Position numbers and translations under genes: made by a program
Shown here: piece after piece, positions 42,099 to 52,882 of the stretch
Position numbering within the stretch: position 1 is the stretch's first letter
How the letters are laid out: each line of letters opens with the position of its first letter
Assembly: GCF_000219625.1 (NCBI RefSeq)
Contig: NC_018215.1
Coordinates: 2,232,001-2,296,000 of the forward strand
Length of the DNA stretch: 64,000 nt
Reading direction: 5' to 3'
Origin: Zymoseptoria tritici IPO323
Taxonomy: Eukaryota; Ascomycota; Dothideomycetes; Mycosphaerellales; Mycosphaerellaceae
Notes under the pieces: model-generated
What the model saw: the letters and a program-made list of their open reading frames with translations, nothing else
Told to the model about the DNA's origin: nothing
Database searches by the model: none

Positions 42099-43124
42099 TC
42101 ACGACTCAAGCAGCCTCTCCGCATTGCCATGATAAAGATTCTCAGTCTCACCCTCCTCAAACATCCCCTTCACTCCGACATCCATCTGCCCAAGCAACAT
42201 CTCCACCCCCTCCGCCTTCGTAAATGGAAAATCACTGCCATACACCAGCCTCTCATTCGACACCCCAACACCCTCCACCAACCCCTTGATCTGACTCGGA
42301 AACACAAATCCCGCTATATCGAACCAGAACTGCCGTTCAAACGCCGCTTTGACTTCCTCTTCCGAAACTCCTGACCAAGGTCCGGGTACAAGTCCACTAA
42401 ACCCCGTCCATCGCGAGAGCAATGGAGCAAACGCCCCACCGAGATGAGGTAAGATGAATTTGATGTCCGGACATCGCTGCACCGTACCGCTGAGGAAGAG
42501 GTTCGTTACGATCCGAGCGGTGTCAAAGAAGAATTCTAGCATGGGGTTTGGGAATCGTCCTGCGAAGGGTGTGGCTGGGATGGGAGTTTGACCTCCTGCT
42601 GCAGTGGACTCAGTGGAGCAAGGACATTTCGGTGTTGTGGGATGGATGAAGACGATCGCTTTTCTGCGGTTCAGTTCCTCGAAGATGGGATTCAAGATTT
42701 CGTCGCCTAGGTAATGGCCGTGTGCGTTGGTCAGTAGCACGAAACCGTCGCAATCTTCTGAGATCGCTTTGGGAATTTCGTCCAGGCTGGCTTGGATTTC
42801 TGGTAAGGGGAGGGAAGCGAAGAATCCGAAGCGGGAGGGATGGCGACGCTTGAGGTCGGCTGCGTAGGCGTTGCATCGTCGGGTGAGAGTGATGGCTAGG
42901 GATGGATCGGAGGCGATCAGGTGGGTTCCTGGGCTGGATATGGAGAGGATAGACCTGGAGATGTTGAGTTTGTCCATCAGGGCGAGGTGAGAGGTTTCGC
43001 TCCAGTCTGGGACGGCGGGCATTCCGTCTGGATTGGCGTGGCCGTGGGTTTGGAGGGCTGTACGGTAGAAGGGTGGGAGGAAGTGGGAGTGGAGGTCGAT
43101 TTTTGAGGGCATGGTGGTTGGCAT
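42099..43124 (-). CDS. Amidohydrolase-2 family protein (ACMSD / 6-methylsalicylate decarboxylase-like)
   Basis: A single exon of 341 residues; an alternative start lies four codons later (MPSKIDLHSHF). The metal-binding HxH is in KIDLHSHFLPPFYRTAL. Further ligand candidates are the His in AIVFIHPT, the His in IKFILPHLGGAFAPLLSRWT and the Asp in VYGSDFPFTKAEGVEML. The sequence order fits the decarboxylating branch of the amidohydrolase superfamily, which includes 6-methylsalicylate decarboxylase and aminocarboxymuconate-semialdehyde decarboxylase. No polyketide synthase or other pathway gene lies nearby, so the substrate cannot be inferred from context. Confidence 0.85.
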   Translation of the reverse strand: MPTTMPSKIDLHSHFLPPFYRTALQTHGHANPDGMPAVPDWSETSHLALMDKLNISRSILSISSPGTHLIASDPSLAITLTRRCNAYAADLKRRHPSRFGFFASLPLPEIQASLDEIPKAISEDCDGFVLLTNAHGHYLGDEILNPIFEELNRRKAIVFIHPTTPKCPCSTESTAAGGQTPIPATPFAGRFPNPMLEFFFDTARIVTNLFLSGTVQRCPDIKFILPHLGGAFAPLLSRWTGFSGLVPGPWSGVSEEEVKAAFERQFWFDIAGFVFPSQIKGLVEGVGVSNERLVYGSDFPFTKAEGVEMLLGQMDVGVKGMFEEGETENLYHGNAERLLES

Positions 43125-43416
43125 GGTTGCTTGGAGATGGTTCTGAAGTCCTTTGATTATGTCTGTCGTGTATTGGGTGTCTAGATATCCAACTTCTCTT
43201 CATGGAGGATCTCCATGCAGTGAGCTCCCCGCTCTGACATGCAGGTAGCTTCGAGCTTCGATCGTTGACAACAGCCATCGACACCCGTTGTGCATGTTGC
43301 TGAGTAGGCTTTTTCTAGAGAAACATATCGTCGGCAATCCCCGACTCGGTCCAGATAGCCTGACCCTCCACGAAGTCATGCCATCGACCCTAATCCGGCT
43401 TGCAAGCCAACGCCCC
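43125..43416. other. Short gap, 292 nt
   Basis: This is the upstream region of the amidohydrolase and the downstream region of a small minus-strand gene. No other signal was recognised. Confidence 0.35.
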
Positions 43417-43866
43417 TCAAACCGCTGGATGGCCTCGCATATACGTCGTCTCCTTGCACTTCCACATATCATTCGACTTCTGCTTCATCCATTTGAACAC
43501 GCCGATCGACTCGCCCGCCATTCCCACCCCCTCGGTGATCTCCACAACCAGCAGGACTTCTACCACATCTTCCGTGGCATTGATGAACGAGCTCGTATCC
43601 TTGATCAGGATACGATACCCGGGATTGCTGGTCGTCACACGTTTCTGTTCTTCCAGACGATCGGACAGACTTCCGCTTCCAGACTTCGTGTCGAGCTTGG
43701 AAGTAACTTCTGTGAAATGCTTGAAGACGGGGTGGTCGTACTGTCGCTCATTGAGGGCGTTGACCATTTGCCGGGAGAGGTCCTCTAGGTATCGAGTTGT
43801 CTCTGTGTCGGCTTTCTCGCTGCTGGGTTCTAGACCTTCGCCCAGGAAAACCTTTTCTTTTGGCAT
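43417..43866 (-). CDS. Small hypothetical protein, possibly SnoaL/NTF2-like
   Basis: A frame of 149 residues from MPKEKVFLGEGLEPSS to RGHPAV. It has balanced composition, helices (TTRYLEDLSRQMVNALNE) followed by alternating strands (SGSGSLSDRLEEQKRVTTSN; VEVLLVVEITEGVGMAGES; IGVFKWMKQKSNDMWKCKE), and no signal peptide. The size and helix-then-sheet order resemble NTF2/SnoaL-like proteins, but this is only a suggestion from the pattern. The C-terminus is short after the last strand, and a further small exon downstream is possible. The opposite strand is open but less protein-like. Confidence 0.5.
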   Translation of the reverse strand: MPKEKVFLGEGLEPSSEKADTETTRYLEDLSRQMVNALNERQYDHPVFKHFTEVTSKLDTKSGSGSLSDRLEEQKRVTTSNPGYRILIKDTSSFINATEDVVEVLLVVEITEGVGMAGESIGVFKWMKQKSNDMWKCKETTYMRGHPAV

Positions 43867-44476
43867 CTTTGGTGGAACGCCTTTGTGGTGACTTGCCTGG
43901 TAGGGCTGGAGGATCTGAAGGATGCCCTGCTGGTGTATATCTTGCTCGCCGGATGGTTTGAGCAGGTACTGGCTTCCGACTGCTGTTGTACGTCCGGTAC
44001 TTCTATGCCAATAAGAAGATTATCTGTCACTTTTCGTCTGTAACCGAGATGATGCCTGCGCTATTGCTCGTCTTCGTCCGGCAGATGACAATCTACCGGT
44101 TCCACTTGCAGTCTTTGGTAGGGACTGCATATACTGTCATCGTGATGTGGTACACACCATGCAGTTGAGCGAGGACAAATCTCGACAACGACTTCCTCTC
44201 TCGCTCCATCCATCTCATTGCACCTCTCCATCGCCCATGTCGATTCTTTGCTCCCGAACTCTGTAAGACCCATCTTGCCAAGACATGGAGTCATGTATCT
44301 CGAAGGATCAGCGACATCGCCCTAGACCTGGGTGAGCCGCATAAAGCAGGCACCCGCGAGCGGTAAGCCATATCTAGTCACCGTTTTTTCCAGTCAAACA
44401 TCTTTGTATCTTTTCATCTCCAAATACCTGCGCAAGCTTGAACACACTTGGAAAAGATGGCAACCGCGCTTTGACG
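43867..44476. other. Intergenic stretch, 610 nt, between divergent genes
   Basis: It should carry the promoters of the small minus-strand gene and of the large plus-strand gene. No RNA gene or repeat was seen. Confidence 0.4.
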
Positions 44477-47400
44477 ATGGACTTCTCAACAATTCGCAAC
44501 GGCCGTCCGGCGGATCTGGCACAGTACCTCAAAGACAGTGCTTCTCGCATTGGATCTACAGCAGTGACAAACGAACTTCTCGCGGGTATACAGAACGAAT
44601 CACTGCCACCTAGAGTCTACTCCTTGTGGTTGTCGGTCTGTCAAGATGCCCACTCCGTTCGCAGAGGGCTTCAATTTGAGTACTCTATGCGCGTAAGGAG
44701 GGCCTCGATCAAACACTTTGGAAGACTATTTCGCAGTTGGAAAGTTGACGAGCTGTGGCAAGTCCTGGGTGGTACCGACGGAGTCGTAGCATACCTCGCC
44801 GAAGCTTCAGTCCAGGATGTCCGGCTCTTTTGCTCTGAAGTTGGCAAAAGCGGGAGGACAGTCATCGCTGCTTCAACGAGACAAGAATACGTGGATGAGC
44901 TATATCGATGGCTGAAAGATGCATCACGAAACCCGGATCAGCGGCCTTTGACTCGGCACTACTGCAAAATGCTTCCAGCCTGCTCGCAGAGAGTCATAGC
45001 CTCCACGCCGTGCTACACATTGCCCGGCGATGTCAGGAGGTCCGTGTTCGAAGCGCATACGGTATTCCTGCGGAAACAATTTCTTGGCGATCTTTACGAC
45101 TCTGAGAAAGACATCGACATCAGCGCCTTATTCGAGCTTCTCGCACTCCAAGCTGGGGACCATCAGACCTATCAAGGGGAACGAATTTCAGCCAACATCG
45201 TATTTCCGTTGCAAGTGATCGATGCGCTGTCAAATCGACATCGTCTCAAGGCTCTCGATACAACAACTTTTAGGAAGAAGATCGCCAGACCGCTATTTCA
45301 TAAATTGTGCCAAAGAGAGCGCAAGCCGGATATCATCTCTGGAGCGGTGCAGTCCTACGTACGGTATCTTGAGAGGCACGCGGAAAATGCCGCCTACTCG
45401 GAGAATATCTTCAGCGTCAATGTCACCACTTTCGTGGTTCGAGCATGGTCACACTCTCCCGATCAGCTCGACGCTTCTCTGCAGAGCATCTTCCGCTTGC
45501 TTCCGAGCTCCGCACGGATGGACTCGAGCTATGTGACAGAACTGTTGGAAGGTGCCCGGCGAGCCCTGCGGTTTCGTTTGCTAGAACTTGCAATGCGCAA
45601 TCTCAGGTGCCTCAATATCGATATCACCTCGAATGTGGATCTAGAAAGGTCTGGACCCATTTGGTCGCCACAGTTGTTTCTTGCACTGCCAAGAGCAGAA
45701 TCGAAGCATTTACTCCAACGTCTAATGGACATCTTCCACGACAAGGTCTTCGATGGGCTGGGCGAATTCGGGCCTCGTCAACCTGCCGACGATCCCGACT
45801 TTGTGCTGATGCAGCTGTCAAAAGGCGACTCTGAACACCACGACATGGTGGTCAATGCCGTAGACCACCACAAGAGTGCAGCTTCAAACTCGCGCACTCA
45901 ACCGCTCCGCGCGTACTGTGCCTCGTACGCACTGCGATGCGCCTCGATCTCTGGCTCTCTCGACCTCTATCGCGGCACCTTGCTCTGGACGAGAAAGTAC
46001 ATCAAGGACCCGCAGACTGCGATTGGGATTTTCTACACAGGTGATCTCAAGAACCACGATACGATTGAGCTACTCAGTGGTATCCCGGACAACCTCGCAG
46101 GAGTCGATGTGTCGAGGGACGCAATATCTGACAACGTGCGAAAGGGCAACCAGATCTGTCAAGATCTTGTCGAAACGGCACTCCTCGCTTCGCATGAGCC
46201 GAGCTTTCAGGACTTCCACTGGAAGTCGGCTATGAGATTGACTGCGTTAGTGCTGCGTAAAAGAATGGAAGGGGTCGATCGCCTCCAGGATGCTCTGCAG
46301 CTGTCTGACGAGGAGACTTTCGACACTGTGTGGGAGCCGACGCTCATGTATTGGGCCTCCTTTGAACGACAGTGTCTAGAAGAAGACAACAGGGAGCTGT
46401 TTTACCCCGTCAGAGATCCGCTGATCGAGAAGCTTGATGGCTCGGCTTTCCGCGAGCTCCGACCAGCGACGGCGAGGTTCATTGATGAGCTGGCCTTTAG
46501 GCAGGATGAAATAAGACTGAAATGGCGGGAGAGGCATTTCCCACTCAGCAGGAAGCTACCGCACCCTTACTCTCGAGGCTATCCATACAAACCGTTCATC
46601 TTGATGAACTTCACAAAACTGCAAGGGACTGTCGACTTGTCTTACTTACGTTCTCGAGCGGAGGAGGTGATATTTGTGGATTCGGAGCCCGCCCTCTCTC
46701 CAGTGCCCGAATCAGAGGAGGTTCAGAAGGCGATTGCGTACGCAGTGGACAATTGGGAAGAGGCACTCGAAGACTACGTCTTGCTCAGCCAGGACAGGCA
46801 ACTTGCAGCTTCTGCAGCTTGGAAGCATGCCACGGAGACCCTTTCGCTGTCTCGCATGTCTGCAGTGGAAGCCCACGTCTTCTGGTCGCCGTATTTCACC
46901 AAGGCACTCGCAAAGTGTGATGTCCGTGGACCATGGACCGATGCACCTAGGCAATTGCCGCAGCCGAGACTGCCTGTCGTGCATTCTGATGAAGAGGCGG
47001 TTGAATGGAATCCGGACCCCGAATTGAAGGACTATATAGTCAAGCCTCGCAAGCTGACCCCGACAAGGCTGGACACGATGTTGGTGGCCAAACATCTGCA
47101 ATATCGCGACCCACAGACGAGTACTTGGCTGGAAGAGCTCGACCCCCGGATACCAAAATACGAGCCTTCTGTCTTCTGGCGACGTGCTGGAGACCACTTA
47201 GAAGATCCTGCGACAAGAGAAGCTCTTGTCGCTGCCGTGGTAATGTACGTGGCCGGGAAGTCTGGATCGTCAAACCTTCTCTCGAAACCCTTCCCAAGCA
47301 TTGGCGCCTCGAGATTCTCCGCCATGTTCCTGGACGGAGACTTCCTAGACCGAGACGATCTGGCCAAGCACCCCGTACAGCACCTACTTGCTGCCATCAT

Positions 47401-49225
47401 CAGCGACATTCCTCCTACACTGCTCACGGAATTGGTATCAGAACGGGCGTCAAGTTCAATTGAGAGCCAAGGCGCCATCAGTATCCCTCAGCTTCTGCGG
47501 CTACTGGTACTCAGTGATCGTCCTCAAGCAGCACTTAAAGTCGTCCGCTCGTTCATACTGGACGTGCCCGAGAGTAGCTCCTGGCACCGATCGGTCCTGA
47601 AGCCCAGCTTCTTCCGCTCTTTGCCTCGCAAGTACGCCAGCGAGTTCTTTCAAAGCCTGGTCATGGGCGTAGAGGAGAAGCTCGCGCAGCAAACTGCTCG
47701 GAAGTCAGATGGCAGTTCGGATCAAGGTCCGGCAGTCAAGGTGTCCACCGTCAAGATGGTGTCCAAGCTCTTGTCGGGTGCGGAATTCATGGGCGAAGAC
47801 ACTGCGAGTCGAATCCTGATTGATCTCTTTACTGGAGTGACGCACATTGACATTCGCGTATCCATTGTTGAGAGTCTGCTGGATGTTCTCAAGCAATCGA
47901 CCGATGGCAATGTCCGCACTCGTATCATTGCATTCTTCGAAAGGGATGTCGTGCCCATCATGGCAAGTATGAGCGAGCGAACTGGTCCTCCCCAAGGTCC
48001 GTCTGAGAGTCTCGATGCGGATGTGGAACTCCCGGAAGTGTACTTCGAAGGAGACTCCTTCCAGCTCACTCCAATGCTGCAACTCATGTTCAAGGCCCTG
48101 GGAGAAGTCGATGCATTAACTAAGAAGCAGATCATCACTCGTGTTCTACTCCCTGCATTTCATGACTCCATCGAAAGCAACAAACGCTGGCTATCGCTTT
48201 TCCTTCGACAAATGGGCATTCCACAACTGAAATTGCCAGCGATACCCGTTAAGCCTAGCTTTCTGATCCATCTCCTCGACCACCCGGCGAATGTTCCCAG
48301 CGAAGTACTCGATCTGTGGCTTGACTACTTCACTGTCATCCTCAGCCCGTCCACCGAGCTGGCTGCGGTGACAAGCAGGATCGAGCAGGATCCGGAACTT
48401 CACGATTGGAACGCCGGCCGACACTGGTTGACACTGTTCGGGAAGAAGCCGGCGAATTATCTGCTGCAGAAGACCAGCCCGGTCTCTATGATACGAAACG
48501 AGTGGCAAGCGACCGATGGCGGTATGAGCATAGATGAAGTGCAGTCCGTCGTGCTGCGTCAGGCCGACGTCGTTCTACAGAATCCCGACCCAACTTTGAA
48601 GCAATGGGAGATGTTCGCTGGGAAATTGGCGCCGCCACCTTGGGGTGCGAAGCAGTTTCTCATCTGGGAAAAGCACAGCAAGCCCATCGTCGACTACGTT
48701 GTCCGAACAATCGACGGCATCGGTTTGTCCGAAGGTTGGCTTGGAAATCCGGCTCGCACTCCAGCCATTCTTCCCGATCGCTTCGGCATGTATCTCTGGA
48801 TCTGGTTACCACCCAGCTCTGATACCGACAGGCATTTTGGAGGACTCGCGAGCTTCATATCTTCGAGACTTACTTGGTTCGACGAGTCGCGGAGGGCGTA
48901 TGGCAGAAGGTATGAGCAGCTTGTGTCTTTCGTTCAAAAGGCCAGATTTCCGGACTCTCGAGTGTTAGGAATTGCTTTGAGGCTGGGAGATCTGGAGAAA
49001 CACGATTTCAAGAAAGCGACCACTTCCATGGACTTGCATGTTGATTTTGCGAAGCGGCTTGTGCAAGGAGTGGGTGCTCCGCCGTCGACGGAGTTGCAAC
49101 AGCAGGTAGTGAGCATGGCCGAGAGCTGGGCGACATGTCTGGACGAAGAGACCAGGATGCAGGGCATTGGCCTACTTAACGCGAAGGACCTGTATGGCAA
49201 AATGTGGTATGCTGCTGTGGGCTGA
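44477..49225 (+). CDS. Large hypothetical protein, 1582 residues
   Basis: One frame runs 4.75 kb without a stop and has normal fungal codon use. The first ATG in frame is at 44477 (MDFSTIRNGRPADLAQYLKD). The composition is helix-rich and cytosolic in character, with no signal peptide, membrane helix or low-complexity tract. Repeated leucine-rich helical stretches (LLRLLVLSDRPQAALKVVRS; RILIDLFTGVTHIDIRVSIV; TRIIAFFERDVVPIMASMSE) suggest an alpha-solenoid scaffold, but no named repeat was matched. No catalytic motif was seen. The gene is convergent with the DUF1537 gene 107 nt downstream. It is certainly a gene; the function is unknown. Confidence 0.85.
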   Translation: MDFSTIRNGRPADLAQYLKDSASRIGSTAVTNELLAGIQNESLPPRVYSLWLSVCQDAHSVRRGLQFEYSMRVRRASIKHFGRLFRSWKVDELWQVLGGTDGVVAYLAEASVQDVRLFCSEVGKSGRTVIAASTRQEYVDELYRWLKDASRNPDQRPLTRHYCKMLPACSQRVIASTPCYTLPGDVRRSVFEAHTVFLRKQFLGDLYDSEKDIDISALFELLALQAGDHQTYQGERISANIVFPLQVIDALSNRHRLKALDTTTFRKKIARPLFHKLCQRERKPDIISGAVQSYVRYLERHAENAAYSENIFSVNVTTFVVRAWSHSPDQLDASLQSIFRLLPSSARMDSSYVTELLEGARRALRFRLLELAMRNLRCLNIDITSNVDLERSGPIWSPQLFLALPRAESKHLLQRLMDIFHDKVFDGLGEFGPRQPADDPDFVLMQLSKGDSEHHDMVVNAVDHHKSAASNSRTQPLRAYCASYALRCASISGSLDLYRGTLLWTRKYIKDPQTAIGIFYTGDLKNHDTIELLSGIPDNLAGVDVSRDAISDNVRKGNQICQDLVETALLASHEPSFQDFHWKSAMRLTALVLRKRMEGVDRLQDALQLSDEETFDTVWEPTLMYWASFERQCLEEDNRELFYPVRDPLIEKLDGSAFRELRPATARFIDELAFRQDEIRLKWRERHFPLSRKLPHPYSRGYPYKPFILMNFTKLQGTVDLSYLRSRAEEVIFVDSEPALSPVPESEEVQKAIAYAVDNWEEALEDYVLLSQDRQLAASAAWKHATETLSLSRMSAVEAHVFWSPYFTKALAKCDVRGPWTDAPRQLPQPRLPVVHSDEEAVEWNPDPELKDYIVKPRKLTPTRLDTMLVAKHLQYRDPQTSTWLEELDPRIPKYEPSVFWRRAGDHLEDPATREALVAAVVMYVAGKSGSSNLLSKPFPSIGASRFSAMFLDGDFLDRDDLAKHPVQHLLAAIISDIPPTLLTELVSERASSSIESQGAISIPQLLRLLVLSDRPQAALKVVRSFILDVPESSSWHRSVLKPSFFRSLPRKYASEFFQSLVMGVEEKLAQQTARKSDGSSDQGPAVKVSTVKMVSKLLSGAEFMGEDTASRILIDLFTGVTHIDIRVSIVESLLDVLKQSTDGNVRTRIIAFFERDVVPIMASMSERTGPPQGPSESLDADVELPEVYFEGDSFQLTPMLQLMFKALGEVDALTKKQIITRVLLPAFHDSIESNKRWLSLFLRQMGIPQLKLPAIPVKPSFLIHLLDHPANVPSEVLDLWLDYFTVILSPSTELAAVTSRIEQDPELHDWNAGRHWLTLFGKKPANYLLQKTSPVSMIRNEWQATDGGMSIDEVQSVVLRQADVVLQNPDPTLKQWEMFAGKLAPPPWGAKQFLIWEKHSKPIVDYVVRTIDGIGLSEGWLGNPARTPAILPDRFGMYLWIWLPPSSDTDRHFGGLASFISSRLTWFDESRRAYGRRYEQLVSFVQKARFPDSRVLGIALRLGDLEKHDFKKATTSMDLHVDFAKRLVQGVGAPPSTELQQQVVSMAESWATCLDEETRMQGIGLLNAKDLYGKMWYAAVG

Positions 49226-49332
49226 ATAGTGGTCTGGTCTGTCTTTACATTCGACAAGCACCATTGCTGCATCTGATGGCTAAATTTCGAATGCATACCC
49301 GTCGTTGCCGTTCGATTATGCTTGGGCGGGCA

Positions 49333-50885
49333 TCAAGGCCTCCAGCCATTGACCACGTTGAACAATTCTTCGGCTGAGCCCACGTTTCCGGGGAATACGA
49401 TATACGGTATTCCGCTCCACTTGCTGCTCTCCTCCGAGCACTCCCACAACGGTACGCCAGGCGCCGCTTGGCCAACCACAGTTGCGATCTTCATGCCCAA
49501 TCCCTTCGTCGCCATGTCGGATGATGTGATGCCGCCCTGCAAGCTGTCAGCCGAGAACTCCACGATTGGAAATAGCCCTTTACTTTGGCAATGATGTATC
49601 TCGGCCTCGATCGCAGTCCCGTCAAGAACGAGACCAAAGCTTTCGCAACAGTCGATCCAATGTTGAGACTCTCCTTTCCATCCTTACCAGTGATCAGTCC
49701 CCGACTAGTCATCACCAGCACATCTTGACCCTTCTCAATCTCCTGCGCAGCTTGTTCTTTCGCCTCCTCAATGATACGGTCGGCAGTGTCCGGCGACTCC
49801 AGTAGCTGCTCTACCTGGAGCTCAATTGTCGTGAGTTTGTCGCCGCTCTTCTCACGAAGGATCTTGAGTTGAGCAGTCGTCTTCGGAACGTATGAACCTG
49901 CAATAACGAGACCACCGACGGAAGGATTAAGCTTGAGCTGTGCTGACGTCTTGGGTGGGATTTGTGCGATTCCGAGACGAGAGGAGACCAGAGCTGCACC
50001 GCTGCGGTATAAGAACTTTCTTGACTTGCTGGCTGGCGAGAGTCAGTTCCCGACATGATAGGGGAATATGTCGTCATTAGACTCACCGTCCAGTAGTCCA
50101 GCAACGACAACGTCCATATCCTGCTCACTCGCCGCATTGATGATGACAGTGCTGCCTTTTGCGAAGCCAGTCAGAAGCTGTGCAACTTTATCAGGACCTC
50201 CTGTGCGAATGTCTTGTAGACTCAAGCTCTGCACTCGATCTCTGCTGATAACACCGTTCGTCTTTTCTTCAACCCAGTCTTTGAGATTAGAATTCTTGTA
50301 CCCGAACGTAGCATCCTTTGCAAAAGGCGTTTCGCTAGCCGGTACAAGCGTTCCCTCCTCGTCCACATAATGACAGTCATTGATCGTATACCTTCCGCCT
50401 TGAAGGAAAAATGGAGCCAGCAGCCAGATATCGGCCTCCCCGAGGACTTCGGATGCCGCATCCGCTTCGAGTGGGAAATGTCCTCGCAGTGTAGAGTCAC
50501 TCCTCAGCACAATCTCAAAATCTTTGTCGACTGCATTCCCAGCAGCCTTCAAGTTCGTGCAAATCTCCTTGATCAATTCTCGAGCTTCCGGTTCGTGCAA
50601 AGCCCGGGAATTAGTGAGTATGAAGAATCCTCCGACATTTTGCGTTACGCTGGAAGTAAAGCTAGACTTCAGAGTCTCAACGTCCCAGCTCATCAATACT
50701 TGAATGTCATGACATGTCTGCGTTCCAGTCGGATCATCGTCCAGAATCACCAAGAGAGGAATGCCATTGCTGGGGTTCGAGACTCGTTGCTTGATTGCTG
50801 AACGCAGGTCGCCAGGGTATGGCTTGGGTAGACTGGCAAGGAGAGCATCCCGATTTTCATGCTTCACGGGAGTCTTAGCTGCCAT
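49333..50885 (-). CDS. DUF1537 (four-carbon acid sugar kinase-like) protein
   Basis: Exons 50885-50087, 50032-49584 and 49536-49333 give 483 residues, a usual length for the family. The N-terminal sugar-binding half has LLVILDDDPTGTQTCHDIQV, GGFFILTNSRALHEPEA and FEIVLRSDSTLRGHFPLEAD. The C-terminal nucleotide-binding half has GGLVIAGSYVPKTTAQLKIL, DVLVMTSRGLI, AKGGITSSDMATKGLGMK and IVFPGNVGSAEEL. Splicing at 49584/49536 restores IIAKGGITSSD. Bacterial relatives phosphorylate four-carbon acid sugars such as erythronate derivatives. In fungi the family is found as stand-alone proteins, and no pathway partner lies adjacent here. Confidence 0.9.
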
Positions 50886-51267
50886 TTTCGGAACATTCGT
50901 GTAAGTGAACGAAAAGATGCTGGGGTATTCGTGGTAAGGGAAGGAGTGATGTGGCCGCTAAAACCTTTTGCCGAACATGCCGTCGGTAACGGCTCCGGCC
51001 TTTGACGGAGGTTGGAAGCAGCGGAGCCGCTCATCGAAAAGATGAACTATTGAGATATTTATCCTTTTGATGACCCAGCTGAAGCATACTCCTTGGTGCG
51101 TAGGTAGATATAGAATCGATGCCTTGCTGTGCGACGGGACTTTTGCCCCGCGATCCATCACCTCCAGCGTTCATACATCACCTGGGAGCGAGCTACACCA
51201 TGAGTGTACTCTCGATGAGAACATGTCGATATCGACGGGTGAAATATTCGCAAGTCATCTTCGGACA
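50886..51267. other. Intergenic stretch, 382 nt
   Basis: This is the promoter of the DUF1537 gene and the 3' region of the ankyrin gene. Nothing else was recognised. Confidence 0.4.
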
Positions 51268-52882
51268 TCAGTACCTACCGACCCAGTCCCAAGTACGTTC
51301 CGAAAGCGTTACGTCCCTGCATCGCCTGAACGCTCGCTTCTCGGCCTCTTTGTCTGTTTGGCCAGAAGTATCCCGAAGTTTGGTCGGACGGGCACCGAGC
51401 GACACCAGATGATCGATTACCCATGGTCCCACGGCCCGACCCCACGACCGCTCATTCAAACTTATTGCCAGATCGACAGGTGACACCCAGCGATTGCCAT
51501 CTCGCTTGTAGCAGTCGTTCAATGAAAGTCCCGCGTTCACCAGAAGAGTCATGGCCGTGAGATTGCAGCTATGCATCGCATGTCCGAGGCAAGTCTGGAG
51601 GACAATCAGTTGAGTCAACTCTGCCGAAAATCTGGTCAACAAGTCCTTCATCAACCACGACTGCCCGCCGGCGGCTGCAGCGTAAAGTGCCATCGTCGCA
51701 GAGGCCCCACGGTCGAGAAGTAAGTCCATCGTGTCTTTCTGTCCACGCTCGGCCGCGCCCTCGATTGGCAGACAATTGCTGCGAGGCGACCCACCATTCG
51801 GGTCTGCACCTTGTTCCAGCAACAAACCGACCAAATTGGCCCTGCCCAAAGACGCTGCCAAGTGTAGCGCACCATAACCCGACCAAGTATGGTTCGGGTT
51901 ATAGTGCAGATCAACACCGTTGACCAGTAGCATCTGCACGACTTCAGCCTGATTCCCCCGAATTGCCTGCCACATCATATAGTTCCCCAACCCTTCGAAG
52001 TCGGACTGCCGCTTTCCAATTGCTTCGAAGAGTAGTAGAATGAAGTCTAGACTGCCCGCTTGCACCGCGGACATGATAGCTCTGAGATATTCAACATCCT
52101 TCGTGGGTAATCGATGCTCGGGTTGCAGGAGGAGATGGACAATGTCCGTATGTCCATACAAGACTGCTGCTCGCAACGCACTGAAGCGCCGCGTCTCAAG
52201 GGCTTCCAAGTGTTCGAAGTCAAAGGCGGGATTCCAGTATGAGAGGTCTGGAATGTCTTCCACCCGCCAGTACATTGCTTCCGTGTCTTGACGGGCTCCT
52301 TGATCTAGCAAGTAGTTCACGAGATCAAAGTGACCTTCTCCAGCCGCCAGCGTCAAAGCAATGGGGAAGTAGGGAGTCCTTCTATTGAAAATCGTCTCTG
52401 CAGAGGTGGGTAATGCAAGCGATTGCACCTTTTTCACGAGAGGAATGCTTCCGGTAAGTGCAGCTGCGCAAAGTAGGTTCTGTAGCTCGTTCTCGTCGAT
52501 AGGTATCCGCAAACAAGATCGACTCAGCTACGGCTTCATGTCGAATTTGTGCTTGTTCCGGATCCATATCGTCCACGAGTCGGTCCAGAGCTCGGTTAAC
52601 TCTCGCAATTGCTTGCAGATAGCTCTGGCTCGTTACCGTGGCTAGGCGTGATTTCTGCAATAGAATCCCGACTCTGAAGTTACGGTCCATGCGATACAGC
52701 ATCAATGAATCCCCGGCTTCAGCGTCGATGACTTGACGTGTACAGATAGCGTGCATGATAGCCGCGTCAAAGGCCCTGCTCACAGTCCGCAGGAGGACTG
52801 CTTTCTGAATGCCGATAGCGATGACCAGGTGCTCAACGATTATGTCGAAGATCTCCGGTAAGCAATAACTCAATGTCGCCAT
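51268..52882 (-). pseudogene. F-box-like/ankyrin-repeat gene, copy 1, frameshifted
   Basis: The N-terminal part starts at 52882 (MATLSYCLPEIFDIIVEHLV, an F-box-like opening). It runs in one frame to about 52500; the ankyrin part runs in another frame to a stop at 51268. The two overlap only at 52497-52512. The intact paralogue at 57330-58922 is continuous across the same point (its ...CAILAKDD region), so one base has been gained or two lost. No GT-AG intron fits such a short gap. The ankyrin part has about eight repeats (e.g. YGALHLAASLGRANLVGLLL) and ends TWDWVGRY like its paralogue. It may be a young pseudogene, two separate products, or an assembly error. Confidence 0.7.
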
